40,539 bases of DNA from Neptuniibacter sp. CAU 1671 (GCF_029222905.1 NZ_JARHUE010000011.1:1-40539), one strand, 5' to 3'; numbered from the stretch's first letter, positions 32,549 through 40,413 are shown. Notes: generated by a model from the sequence alone, not told the origin. Translations and numbers: made by a program.

Positions 32549-32671
32549 AAGGTGTCTGATCTGGCTGAGGGGATATCATAGCTGATTTTCAGCAGCATGC
32601 TGATTGGCCATATCAGCGGTACTCATTTTTCAGGCACGCCTTTTTATGGTCAAGCTCTACAGCCCGAATTG

Positions 32672-32714
32672 ACGGGTGGCTACCACTGCCTGCCAGCAAT
32701 GGTCAGCCACCCGT
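32672..32714. terminator. Stem-loop downstream of the AhpD-like gene
   Basis: ACGGGTGGCT (32672-32681) and AGCCACCCGT (32705-32714) are perfect 10-base complements. Inner ACCACTG and CAATGGT extend the stem with a mismatch. It lies 12 bases past the stop of the minus-strand AhpD-like gene; no T run follows on that strand. Confidence 0.5.
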
Positions 32715-32726
32715 AACCCTTAGGTA

Positions 32727-33266
32727 TTATTTGGCAAAGGGTTGGAACATCTCATCTAATGGCGTTTTGGCAATGTGATTGATGTAGTTGCTCATCACTT
32801 TCTGGGCCATGCCCAGCAAAATGCCGAGGATATGTTTCTGTTCGTAACCGGCGTCATAAAAGCGTTCCAGCACGGCGTCATCCACCTGACCACGTTCACG
32901 CAGGATCGCCAGCGTGGTGTCGTGCAGTACCTGTAGCTTGGGCGTTGGCATCGGGTCACCGTTACGCAGTGCGTCGTTCAGCGCCGGGGCAACACCCATG
33001 ACCGAGGCGACCAGGCTATGGGCCGGTACGCAATAGGCACAGCCGTGTGCAACGTTGATGGTTTGCCAGATAACGGTGAGTTCTTCGGCGTTGAAGTCGG
33101 TTTGCTGGAACAGGCTGTGTAGCTGTTGATAGGCGTCGAGCGCGGCCGGCTCTTCGCCAAAAATGGCATGCAGATTGGGGAGTGAGCCGTAGTTTTTGAT
33201 CGAATTTTCAAAAAACGGTTTAGAACCTTCCGGCGCGCTTTCCATGGTGTGAAGCCTGAATTCTTT
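32727..33266 (-). CDS. AhpD-like carboxymuconolactone decarboxylase-family protein
   Basis: About 179 residues. The redox motif is in NVAHGCAYCVPAHSLVASVM, a CxxC followed three residues later by histidine, which is the AhpD/CMD signature. Related proteins are alkylhydroperoxidase-like or decarboxylases. The start at ATG 33266 (MKEFRLHTMESAPEG) is preferred over the upstream frame to 33332 because that region holds an operator. It is divergent from a TetR regulator, with two palindromic operators in between, so it is almost certainly the regulator's target. Confidence 0.88.
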   Translation of the reverse strand, partial: KEFRLHTMESAPEGSKPFFENSIKNYGSLPNLHAIFGEEPAALDAYQQLHSLFQQTDFNAEELTVIWQTINVAHGCAYCVPAHSLVASVMGVAPALNDALRNGDPMPTPKLQVLHDTTLAILRERGQVDDAVLERFYDAGYEQKHILGILLGMAQKVMSNYINHIAKTPLDEMFQPFAK

Positions 33267-33316
33267 CATCGTTTGTACCTGCTGTCTGATTAAAGGTAGT
33301 GAGTCTGATCTGTTTT

Positions 33317-33392
33317 TTGAACGATCGTTCAATTTAAGGCAGTATGGCTGGACGCATGAGAATGATCAAACTAAAATTGAACAAATGTTCAA
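33317..33392. promoter_or_regulatory. Paired TetR operators in the AhpD-like/TetR intergenic region
   Basis: TTGAACGATCGTTCAA (33317-33332) is a perfect 16-bp palindrome. TTGAACAAATGTTCAA (33377-33392) has the same perfect TTGAAC/GTTCAA arms. The two are exactly 60 bases apart. The second lies 13 bases before the tetR start and the first about 50 bases before the divergent start, so one repressor can control both genes. Confidence 0.85.
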
Positions 33393-33405
33393 AAAAGATT
33401 GAGTC

Positions 33406-33984
33406 ATGGTTAATCAGGCGAAGTACGACAGAGATGCTGCGGTAGAGAAGGCCACCCACCTGTTCTGGGAGAAAGGTTTTCACGCTACCTCCATGCGTAA
33501 TTTGCAGGACCATATCGACATGCGTCCCGGCAGTATTTACGCCGCGTTTGGCAGCAAGGAAGGGTTGTTTAAGCTCAGCCTGCAGGCCTATACCGATGCA
33601 ACGCTGGCCAGTCTGCAAACCTGTATTCAGACTACCGACTCACCGCTGAAGGCCTTAAAGCAGTTTGTGACGGCGGCGGTTGAGGGCGGCCGTGATGCAC
33701 CCAGTGAACTCTGTATGCTGGTGAAATCCGTGGCTGAACTGACAGACGCCAATGCGGACCTGCTGGATGCAGCGCGATGCCACCTGAAGCGTATCGAGGC
33801 GGCTTTTCAGGTCCTGCTTCAACAGGCCCAGGCTCAGGGTGAAATCAGCGCCGATATTGACCCGCAGCGCCTGGCACGTTTTCTTCAGGTGCAGTTGATT
33901 GGTCTGCGGGCCTATGCGCGGACACAAGCCGACGCAGCCTCTATCGCCCCGCTGATTGATGATGCGTTCAGTTGCTTGCGCTGA
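33406..33984 (+). CDS. TetR-family transcriptional regulator
   Basis: 192 residues. The N-terminal helix-turn-helix is ATHLFWEKGFHATSMRNLQD followed by MRPGSIYAAFGSKEGLFKLS, the TetR signature. The C-terminal domain (SELCMLVKSVAELTDANADL) is the usual helical ligand pocket of the YfiR/TetR_C type, with a cysteine that could sense electrophiles. It should repress itself and the divergent AhpD-like gene through the TTGAAC palindromes. Confidence 0.93.
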   Translation: MVNQAKYDRDAAVEKATHLFWEKGFHATSMRNLQDHIDMRPGSIYAAFGSKEGLFKLSLQAYTDATLASLQTCIQTTDSPLKALKQFVTAAVEGGRDAPSELCMLVKSVAELTDANADLLDAARCHLKRIEAAFQVLLQQAQAQGEISADIDPQRLARFLQVQLIGLRAYARTQADAASIAPLIDDAFSCLR

Positions 33985-34077
33985 TATTACTTAGTTTCTA
34001 ACGCTGATCATTCTGGCTCTCTCGGGTTATCAAGCAACGCTATACTTTGGCGAAACAGACAGTAGCAGGTTACTTTT

Positions 34078-34677
34078 GTGCGTGTTGCTTTCAACCATCT
34101 GTCGCTTGGGCGTTGGGTCCGGTTATCCGTAGTACTGATGTTGGTATTGTTAACCGGTTGCGCCGTTCATCCCGGCCCTAATTCGCATCTTAAGCCCACC
34201 TGTTCTGACTTGCCGTTCAATAGTACCCAGTCTGTGTTGTCACCCGGTCCCGGATTCGTTTCAGTTGAATATGAGATCGAGCAGGGTGGTTATTGCACGG
34301 TCAATCTGCCCGCAGATAATTACACGCTGGGCGTTACGGTTCAGTGGTCTAATGGCTGGCGCGAATATATTGAGCTGGTAACGCACATGGACTTCAGATC
34401 TGAAACGTTGTACCGCATTCGGGCCTTGGAAACAGGGCATGAAAAGACATTGCTGCAGGATCTGAGTTTTAATTCCATGACTGAAACTCAGGGCGCGATT
34501 ATGGGCGCAACCATTCTGCCGTTTGTGATTGTCGGGGCGATTGTGGCGTCTCCCATTTTAATCTTTATGTCGGATGAGGAGGAGGGACCCTATGCCAGAC
34601 CGTCTGAAACCTGCTGCTTTGTCTGGCTGGAGAAGTTGCCCTCTGGTGATGTGATCGGTGGTCTGGCACCGGAGTAA
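34078..34677 (+). CDS. Predicted lipoprotein of unknown function
   Basis: About 199 residues from GTG 34078. The signal peptide has a basic start, the hydrophobic run LSVVLMLVLLTGCAVH, and lipobox LTGC with C28. The mature part is strand-rich with four further cysteines (TCSDL, GGYCTV, ETCCFV) that could form disulphides. A hydrophobic segment (ATILPFVIVGAIVASPILIF) near residues 144-163 is odd for a lipoprotein and could cross the membrane. I do not recognise the family. Confidence 0.7.
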   Translation: MRVAFNHLSLGRWVRLSVVLMLVLLTGCAVHPGPNSHLKPTCSDLPFNSTQSVLSPGPGFVSVEYEIEQGGYCTVNLPADNYTLGVTVQWSNGWREYIELVTHMDFRSETLYRIRALETGHEKTLLQDLSFNSMTETQGAIMGATILPFVIVGAIVASPILIFMSDEEEGPYARPSETCCFVWLEKLPSGDVIGGLAPE

Positions 34678-34934
34678 ACAGGGTTTAAGCCTCCTATATC
34701 AAGTATCTTGAAGTAAACCCCCGTAGATTCACGCTGCATCCCGATTAGCATATGGCGTAGACAGTAAATTAAACCTGTTCGGCCCCTGCATACCTGCCTT
34801 CTTTCGAGCCGGTCCCAAAGGCTCGTCTAACCGGGCCTGAAGTTACCCTTGCTGAATCCTCAGCCCTGACATAAGTTGTTATATAAATGTAAGTTTTTAA
34901 AACTAAAGGCACTCGCCTGGCAGGGGTATTGCGC

Positions 34935-36251
34935 ATGGATTTCCAGAAATATAACCAGATACTGACCGATGTAAGTGATCAGACGGTCAGCGTATTGATG
35001 GAGCCCGGTACCTATATCCAGCTGGCGCTGGTGGTGTTGCTGTTTGGCCTGACCTATTTTGTGGCCAACCGTATTCGGCGGTTTGTGCCTCTGCTGGCGT
35101 CACTCCCTCCAGAACATCAGGCGGATCAGGACCCGGTCAGACGGGTGGCGGGGAAACTGGGAAATCTCATTTTTCCGCTGCTGACGGTGCTGGTACTCAG
35201 CCTGACGGCTGAAATCAGTGACCAGATGTTCGGTCAGGCCTGGATCTCCAATACTGCGCTGATTCTTTCCATGCTGCTGGTCTACAAAACCCTGATTCAG
35301 GACTTTGTTAAAAACGAATTCGTTGCGTTTGTGTTCCGCTGGGTGGGCCTGCCATTACTGTTTCTGCACATGGTTGAACTGCTGGGCCCGATTATTGAGA
35401 TTCTGGAATCCATGCGGGTGACCATCGGTAACATTGAGATCTCCGCGTATGGCTTTTTACGGGTGGCGCTGTTTGGCTCAGTGTTGTTCTGGCTGGGGCG
35501 CGTCTCTAACAGCACTGGTCAGGAGATTATCCGGCGGCAGGATAAGCTGGATTTCCGTACCAAAGAGGTGGCCGCCAAAATGCTGCAGGTTGCCATTATC
35601 TTTGTGGTGTTCCTGCTGTTGTTGCAGGTGATGGGCATCAATCTGACGGCATTGGCGGTATTTGGCGGGGCTGTAGGTGTTGGTCTTGGGTTTGGCTTGC
35701 AGGCCATCGCCTCTAATTTCATCTCTGGCATTATCATCCTGCTGGACCGTTCTATCTCGGTAAATGATTTTATCGAACTTGAAGATGGCCGAACCGGCAT
35801 AGTGCGTGAACTGACATTGCGCTCTACCACACTGGAAACCTTTGATGGCAAAGACATCATTGTGCCCAACGAAAAGTTTATGACGGAAAGCTTCAGCAAC
35901 TGGACCCACAAGAACAAAAAACAACGTTACCGGGTCGATTTTTCGGTGGCCTACGATACCGACATTCGCAAACTGGTAGAGATCATCAAAGCCACAGTGG
36001 CGGAGCACCCGCAGGTGATCAGTGGTGACGATGTGCCGTTTGAGGAGCGACCCGATTGCGAGATCGACAGCTTTGGTGATTCCGGCGTGAATATGTTTGT
36101 TGAATTCTGGATGCAGGGCATCGATGACGGTAAAAACCGGGTGGGTGGCGACCTGTTACTGATGATCTTCGAGGCGATGCGTGAGCATGGCTTTGAAATC
36201 CCATTCCCGCAGCGAGAAGTGCGGATCCTCAACGAAAACTACGGTAAATAA
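34935..36251 (+). CDS. MscS-family mechanosensitive ion channel
   Basis: 438 residues. Four or more helices precede the MscS core. The pore helix is GGAVGVGLGFGLQAIASNFI, rich in alternating Gly/Ala as in MscS TM3, followed by the beta domain IILLDRSISVNDFIELEDGR and the C-terminal alpha/beta vestibule (NWTHKNKKQRYRVDFSVAYD). It should gate under membrane tension at hypo-osmotic shock. ATG 34935 is preceded by AGGGG; TTG 34929 is in frame but less likely. Confidence 0.94.
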   Translation: MDFQKYNQILTDVSDQTVSVLMEPGTYIQLALVVLLFGLTYFVANRIRRFVPLLASLPPEHQADQDPVRRVAGKLGNLIFPLLTVLVLSLTAEISDQMFGQAWISNTALILSMLLVYKTLIQDFVKNEFVAFVFRWVGLPLLFLHMVELLGPIIEILESMRVTIGNIEISAYGFLRVALFGSVLFWLGRVSNSTGQEIIRRQDKLDFRTKEVAAKMLQVAIIFVVFLLLLQVMGINLTALAVFGGAVGVGLGFGLQAIASNFISGIIILLDRSISVNDFIELEDGRTGIVRELTLRSTTLETFDGKDIIVPNEKFMTESFSNWTHKNKKQRYRVDFSVAYDTDIRKLVEIIKATVAEHPQVISGDDVPFEERPDCEIDSFGDSGVNMFVEFWMQGIDDGKNRVGGDLLLMIFEAMREHGFEIPFPQREVRILNENYGK

Positions 36252-36269
36252 GTCTTTTCTGCACAGACT

Positions 36270-36298
36270 GATCTCAGGTTGGTAGCTCGCCTGAGATC
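36270..36298. terminator. Stem-loop after the mechanosensitive channel gene
   Basis: GATCTCAGG (36270-36278) and CCTGAGATC (36290-36298) are perfect 9-base complements around an 11-base loop, 18 bases beyond the stop. The following T run is weak. Confidence 0.6.
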
Positions 36299-36633
36299 AT
36301 CTGTACCCTTTTGCCCCGTATTTTTTCACCGCGGGAGGCTCACGTATTCCTTGGTTTATGCATCTTGGCGGCTGAGATTAAAGCAGTCCTTTATCCGTGT
36401 TAGCTAACTTGTTGATGCTGCATGGCATTCTTTTAATGTTTTTAAATTACATAAATTAAATCAAAGATTTCCCTTTACAGATAGGTAAATTAGGGTCCAC
36501 TATTATTGCAGTGCAGCAATTTATTCTGAAGACGGATTATTGCGGCAACTAGAGCACATTTGTGAAGGCCGGGTTTTCTGATTCTCTAGCAGGCAAGGTG
36601 TACGGCACTTTCATCGAAGAGGGGGGAACGTCC
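36299..36633. other. AT-rich intergenic region with probable promoter
   Basis: About 335 bases without a convincing gene. The middle (36430-36500) is strongly AT-rich (TTAAATTACATAAATTAAAT), as expected for a promoter of the downstream gene. A weak GTG-started extension of that gene (from 36562) runs through its last part; I do not believe it because the ribosome site at 36634 is far better. Confidence 0.4.
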
Positions 36634-37179
36634 ATGTTTAATGGTCTTGATGAACTCGAAGATTTCGCCAGTCGGTTGGCGCCACCAACTCCGGAAGAGG
36701 CGGAAGCCGCCCGCCTGCGTGCAGCGCAAACCAAACAAAGCAATGTGGTAACGCCAATCCGTGCCAATGCGCCTAAGCAAACCACATTTAAAACCGCTGC
36801 CAAACTATCAACGCCCTGGATGGCGGCAGCCAAACCGGGCAAACCGGTATCCGCTGACCAGGTGGTGGAAAAGGCACTTTCAAAAGCCGCCGGTGAAACC
36901 CAGGACACCAATTCAATTCAAGGTGTATCCGCTTTTGTGGGTCCGCTGTTGCCACCTGACTGGAAACCCGAACCAACAGAGAGCACATTCGTAGCAGAGG
37001 TCATTGAGATTGCGCAACCTGCTACTGAAATCTCGACATCTATGGCAGAGCCCGTGACAGAAGCACCGGTGATAATCGATATGACCATCCCACCGGAGCC
37101 GGAAAAATCGTATCTGAAATACGTGCTGATGGCCTCAGGCCTGCTGATCGCAATGATGTCTGCAGTGCTGTTTTTCTGA
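36634..37179 (+). CDS. C-terminally anchored membrane protein of unknown function
   Basis: 181 residues. The first 155 are soluble and low in complexity, with alanine- and proline-rich stretches (EEAEAARLRAAQTKQS) and an acidic region. A single hydrophobic helix ends the protein (LKYVLMASGLLIAMMSAVLF), so it is tail-anchored with the bulk probably in the cytoplasm. ATG 36634 follows the strong site GAGGGGGGAA. No known domain is visible. No operon partner is evident. Confidence 0.75.
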   Translation: MFNGLDELEDFASRLAPPTPEEAEAARLRAAQTKQSNVVTPIRANAPKQTTFKTAAKLSTPWMAAAKPGKPVSADQVVEKALSKAAGETQDTNSIQGVSAFVGPLLPPDWKPEPTESTFVAEVIEIAQPATEISTSMAEPVTEAPVIIDMTIPPEPEKSYLKYVLMASGLLIAMMSAVLFF

Positions 37180-37294
37180 GGGCTCAGTAATCCAAGCAGC
37201 GGCTGATAGTGGTCGGTTAGCCGCCGGCAATCTATGGGTTAAAGGTAGGCTATACCCTGGCTGGATCATGTTGCTAATCTAATACGAAAAAGTT

Positions 37295-37313
37295 ACTAGA
37301 CGACTGGTCTAGT
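37295..37313. promoter_or_regulatory. NemR-like operator 1
   Basis: ACTAGACGACTGGTCTAGT has perfect 7-base arms around a 5-base centre. It lies 18 bases before the tetR (NemR-like) start. The core TAGACGACTGGTCTA recurs identically before the ene-reductase gene. E. coli NemR binds a related palindrome (TAGACC...GGTCTA). Confidence 0.85.
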
Positions 37314-37331
37314 TTGTTTTAATCTGCCGGC

Positions 37332-37934
37332 ATGACATCCGATAAAACCCAGGCAAAATTCAACGATACCCGTCAGCGTGTGCTGGATGTGGCCCGTGTC
37401 ATTATTCTTGGCAAGGGTTATGCCGCCGTGGGTCTGAATGAAATTCTCACTCAGGCCGTTGTGCCCAAGGGTTCGTTTTATCACTATTTCAAATCCAAAG
37501 ACGACTTTGGCCGTGAGCTGTTGGAAGATTATTTCAGCGAGTATATGGTGATGCTGGAAGGTTATCTGGGTGATAAAAGCCTCAGCTCCAGTCAACGCCT
37601 GATGCGGTTTTTTGAATACTGGCTGACCTCTCAGTGCAGCGAATGCGCGGAAGAGAAGTGCCTAGTGGTCAAACTCAGTGCTGAAGTGACCGATCTGTCG
37701 GAACAGATGCGCATTGCCCTGCAGCAGGGGGTGGCAAAAGTGCTTCAGCGGTTAACGCTGTGCATTGCTGAAGCCATAAAAGACAATGAGATCAGGGCAG
37801 CGCAAAGTGCCGAGGTGCTGGCGCGGGAGCTGTATTACATGTGGCTGGGTGCCACCATGATCAGCAAACTGAATCGAAGTTCAGATGCACTGGATGCCGC
37901 AATGGCGGCAACCCGGACGCGTTTAGGGCTTTAA
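37332..37934 (+). CDS. NemR-like TetR-family repressor with cysteine cluster
   Basis: 200 residues. The helix-turn-helix region is YAAVGLNEILTQAVVPKGSF followed by YHYFKSKDDF. A cysteine cluster C102, C105 and C110 (QCSECAEEKC, then LVVKLSAEV) matches the redox- and electrophile-sensing region of NemR. It should release DNA when modified by electrophiles or reactive chlorine. An identical operator lies in front of itself and of the ene-reductase downstream. A terminator separates the two, so each has its own promoter. Confidence 0.88.
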   Translation: MTSDKTQAKFNDTRQRVLDVARVIILGKGYAAVGLNEILTQAVVPKGSFYHYFKSKDDFGRELLEDYFSEYMVMLEGYLGDKSLSSSQRLMRFFEYWLTSQCSECAEEKCLVVKLSAEVTDLSEQMRIALQQGVAKVLQRLTLCIAEAIKDNEIRAAQSAEVLARELYYMWLGATMISKLNRSSDALDAAMAATRTRLGL

Positions 37935-37936
37935 CG

Positions 37937-37962
37937 GCTGTGTCAGACACAGCTATTTTTTT
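37937..37962 (+). terminator. Rho-independent terminator after the NemR-like gene
   Basis: GCTGTGT and ACACAGC are perfect 7-base arms around CAG, followed by TA and seven T. It is 2 bases after the stop codon. Confidence 0.85.
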
Positions 37963-37972
37963 AACTCAAAAA

Positions 37973-37987
37973 TAGACGACTGGTCTA
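37973..37987. promoter_or_regulatory. NemR-like operator 2
   Basis: TAGACGACTGGTCTA is identical in all 15 bases to the core of operator 1, including the non-palindromic centre. It is 23 bases before the ene-reductase start, so it probably overlaps the promoter. The half-site TAGACC recurs at 37993. Confidence 0.85.
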
Positions 37988-38010
37988 ATAAATAGACCCA
38001 GCCGGGGAGA

Positions 38011-39144
38011 ATGCAGGTGGATAGCGATAACTCACAAAAAGCACTGTTTGAATCGGTGCATTTTGGTAAAAAATCACTGAATAACCGTTTTGTTATGGCA
38101 CCTATGACACGTAACCGGTCACCTGAAGGTGTGCCGGGCGATGACGTGGCACGTTATTACCGCAGCCGTGCAGAGGGTGGTGTCGGCCTGATCATTACCG
38201 AAGGCACCTATGTGAATCATCCGGTGGCCAATGGCTATCCGAATGTGCCCGCATTTCACGGTGAAGCAGCACTGGCTGGCTGGAAAAAGGTCGTGGACGA
38301 AGTCCATGCTGCCGGTGGTCTGATCATTCCTCAGATCTGGCATTGTGGTAAAGAGCGTATGCCCGGTAACTGGCCGAATCCAGAACTCCCCAATGCAGGT
38401 CCGATGGATATTGAAGTGGACGGTGTGCTGGTTACCAAAGCGATGGATCAGCAGGACATTGATGCCGCTGTGCAGGCCTTTGCCCAGGCTGCGGCAGATG
38501 CTGAGCGTCTGGGTTTTGACGGCGTTGAAATCCACGGTGCGCACGGCTATCTGATTGATCAGTTCCTCTGGGAAGGCACCAATCAGCGTACCGATGGCTA
38601 CGGTGGCTCCATTGAAAACCGTACCCGCTTTGCGGTGGAACTCGTCTCAGCGATCCGCGCAGCGGTCAGTGCCGATTTCCCGGTAGTGTTCCGCTTCTCC
38701 CAGTGGAAACTGGGCGACTACGATGCGCGCCTGGCGCACAATCCTGATGAGCTGGCCCGGGTGCTGAAGCCACTGGCCGACGCCGGGGTGGATTACTTCC
38801 ACGCCAGTACCCGTCGCATGTGGGAACCGGAGTTTGAAGGCTACCCCTACAATCTGGCCACCTGGACCAAACAGGTCACCGGCAAACCCGTGATTACCGT
38901 AGGCAGTGTCGGTCTGGATAAAGAGTTCCGGGTCGGACACTTTACCCGCGAAGAAAACCCGGATGCCAAAAGCAAAGTGGATCTGCGTCAGCTAGAGCAG
39001 GGTGTACAGGCCGGCCTGTATGATCTGGTCGCCGTTGGCCGCGCCATTCTGGCGGACCCGCAGTGGACCAATAAAGTCCGCGATAACCGGTTGGATGAGA
39101 TCACCCACTTTGATACCCGTGCACTGGATGAACTGGTGAGCTAA
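38011..39144 (+). CDS. Old yellow enzyme family ene-reductase (NemA-like)
   Basis: 377 residues forming an FMN-dependent TIM barrel. FMN and substrate residues are visible: NNRFVMAPMTRNRS, QIWHCGKE, and the catalytic H175-G-A-H178-G-Y180 in GVEIHGAHGYLIDQFLW, followed by TDGYGGSIENRTRF and AVGRAILADP near the end. It should reduce the C=C bond of activated alkenes such as N-ethylmaleimide, using NAD(P)H. Start at ATG 38011 follows GGGGAGA. The operator shared with the NemR-like gene indicates induction by electrophiles. Confidence 0.93.
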   Translation: MQVDSDNSQKALFESVHFGKKSLNNRFVMAPMTRNRSPEGVPGDDVARYYRSRAEGGVGLIITEGTYVNHPVANGYPNVPAFHGEAALAGWKKVVDEVHAAGGLIIPQIWHCGKERMPGNWPNPELPNAGPMDIEVDGVLVTKAMDQQDIDAAVQAFAQAAADAERLGFDGVEIHGAHGYLIDQFLWEGTNQRTDGYGGSIENRTRFAVELVSAIRAAVSADFPVVFRFSQWKLGDYDARLAHNPDELARVLKPLADAGVDYFHASTRRMWEPEFEGYPYNLATWTKQVTGKPVITVGSVGLDKEFRVGHFTREENPDAKSKVDLRQLEQGVQAGLYDLVAVGRAILADPQWTNKVRDNRLDEITHFDTRALDELVS

Positions 39145-39164
39145 GTTTTAAACACAGTAAACCG

Positions 39165-39197
39165 AAAGGGCGAGGGTGAAAACTCTCGCCTTTTTTT
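39165..39197 (+). terminator. Rho-independent terminator after the ene-reductase gene
   Basis: AAAGGGCGAG pairs with CTCGCCTTT around a loop, followed by seven T. It is 21 bases beyond the stop codon. Confidence 0.88.
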
Positions 39198-39265
39198 ATC
39201 GGTCAGTAAAATGTATTAATCCGACTCAGGTTGGCAGGATGCTGTGGATAACAAAACAAAGAATA

Positions 39266-39397
39266 ATGTCAGCCTATACAGTATATTTTTTAAGCCTCAG
39301 CAGTGTGCTCGGATTGCTGCAGACGCATGCTCATTTACTGCTGGAATCAGTGCCTGAAATGGTTCAGTATCAAGACATTAGAGATTTTGGGTTGTGA
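39266..39397 (+). pseudogene. Small ORF or gene-end remnant within dispersed repeat B
   Basis: 43 residues from ATG 39266 (MSAYTVYFLSLSSVLGLLQT to VQYQDIRDFGL). The last 20 residues are similar to those read from copy A of the repeat at about 27009-27060, which argues that this is, or was, coding sequence. No clear ribosome site precedes the ATG. I cannot name the family. It is probably the 3' remnant of a longer gene. Confidence 0.35.
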
Positions 39398-39500
39398 GAT
39401 ACTGCGCACCGCCCTGCACACAAACACGCATGCTTATTTTCAACGGAGGAGAATGACTGTGATATCTGATTTATCCAATCAATACAGTGATTTATATCTC
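39349..39500 (+). repeat. Dispersed repeat copy B
   Basis: Aligns with 27009-27160 at an almost constant offset. The identical block TTTTCAACGGAGGAGAATG is at 39437-39455. Both copies include the end of one reading frame, about 50 bases of spacer, and a perfect ribosome site with an ATG. Here the downstream frame is open for 36 codons, while in copy A it closes after 9. Confidence 0.65.
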
Positions 39501-39563
39501 AACGCAGATTGTCTCTCTGAGCAAAAACGCGCATGCGCAGTATTACAATGTTATGTTTATTAA
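39453..39563 (+). CDS. Short leader ORF (36 residues) coupled to the next gene
   Basis: Starts at ATG 39453, preceded by the perfect site GGAGGA, and encodes MTVISDLSNQYSDLYLNADC followed by 16 more residues, including LSEQKRACAVLQCYVY. It stops 4 bases before the next ATG (39568), so ribosomes ending here could restart there. The translation resembles the decayed copy A only around YS(D/N)L. It may be a real leader peptide or a truncated gene start. Confidence 0.45.
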   Translation: MTVISDLSNQYSDLYLNADCLSEQKRACAVLQCYVY

Positions 39564-39567
39564 GAGC

Positions 39568-39924
39568 ATGAAAAACTTGAAGATAAAAGTAAGCCATACC
39601 ACATTAATGGTTATCGGTATGGCTACCTGGGTTTATGTAGGTCTTGATGTGCTGGAGTACTTTGATCTAAAGGAAGCAACAACTCGGGACATGACAACAA
39701 TGCAAATTGTGGTCGTATGCTCAGCGATTTTTATAAGTTTTATCGGGGCATTGATGCTGACTAATCTAGTGAGCTATATCTTTATTGCAAAAGCCTTGAA
39801 TGTACCTAGGCAGGCATTAGAGGAAGTTATCAAGGAAAGAGCCGAACACGATCCAAGAGAAAAAAATCATCTAGCACAGAGATTTTATGCTTGGTGTTTA
39901 GATATCGCATATGGAAAAACATAA
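39568..39924 (+). CDS. Small membrane protein with two helices, cassette-type
   Basis: 118 residues from ATG 39568, which has AAGAG upstream; ATG 39553 in the same frame has none. Helices lie at about 11-30 (TTLMVIGMATWVYVGLDVL) and 46-73 (IVVVCSAIFISFIGALMLTN), followed by a charged C-terminus (ALEEVIKERAEHDPREKNHL). Unknown family. The stop codon is within an attC-like site, as for cassette genes. AT-rich relative to the core genes. Confidence 0.65.
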   Translation: MKNLKIKVSHTTLMVIGMATWVYVGLDVLEYFDLKEATTRDMTTMQIVVVCSAIFISFIGALMLTNLVSYIFIAKALNVPRQALEEVIKERAEHDPREKNHLAQRFYAWCLDIAYGKT

Positions 39925-39977
39925 CCAAACGTTCAACGCGACGCAAAATACGCGCGCGCTATCTCAGCGTTATATGC
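39919..39977 (+). other. attC-like recombination site
   Basis: ACATAACCAAACGTTC at the left and CTCAGCGTTATATGC at the right give the TAAC...GCGTTAT frame of a short attC (about 59 bp). The left end overlaps the stop codon of the upstream gene, and the next gene starts 12 bases later. The pairing ATAAC/GTTAT and AACG/GCGTT is present; the interior is GC-rich with CGCG repeats. Confidence 0.6.
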
Positions 39978-39988
39978 TTGGGTGAAAA

Positions 39989-40321
39989 ATGATGGAACAT
40001 AATGAAATACATTGGCACGACTGTGAGTTGCTGTCGATGATTGAAGTACCGTCACAAGATGAATTGATATTAAGAGTTATGTACCCAGTAGATTGGGAAA
40101 ATGACAAATATGAAGAAACTGATATTGTATTCAGCGGATTTTATTCTCTAAATATCAACGAAATTCCTTTTGAAGGTAATCCAACACTCTTAGGGCTAGA
40201 GTCTGTGGAAAGAGTAGATAGTGACTTATTCAAGTCGAGTTGGTTCAAGTACAACTTAAGTACAAATGCTGGTATTCGTGTGATCGAAGCCAAAAGTGTA
40301 CACCTTAGAGGACGCATATAA
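39989..40321 (+). CDS. Cassette-encoded hypothetical protein (110 residues)
   Basis: Begins MMEHNEIHWHDCELLSMIEV and continues with alternating strands (LILRVMYPVDWEN, TDIVFSGFYSLNINEI) ending in RVIEAKSVHLRGRI. Small strand-rich cytosolic proteins beginning with a WHDC/WHD-like motif are common among short hypothetical genes in cassettes; I know no function. A GGGTGA site precedes ATG 39989; ATG 39992 is also possible. The stop overlaps an attC-like site, confirming a cassette. Confidence 0.75.
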   Translation: MMEHNEIHWHDCELLSMIEVPSQDELILRVMYPVDWENDKYEETDIVFSGFYSLNINEIPFEGNPTLLGLESVERVDSDLFKSSWFKYNLSTNAGIRVIEAKSVHLRGRI

Positions 40322-40413
40322 CAAAGCGTTTAAGAGCGATTCCGCAACACGTGCCAGTTTCGCTTTGCTCACAGTATGGCACGCATTACGTCACGCCTTA
40401 ACGCGGCGTTATG
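40314..40413 (+). other. attC-like recombination site next to the IS3 element
   Basis: The left end ATAACAAAGCGTTTAAGAGC pairs well with the right end CGCCTTAACGCGGCGTTATG (reverse complement CATAACGCCGCGTTAAGGCG). The interior CACGTGCCAGTTTCGC... and GTATGGCACG also pair. This is the best-formed attC in the window. The IS3 element begins at the next base, exactly after the GTTATG core. Confidence 0.82.
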
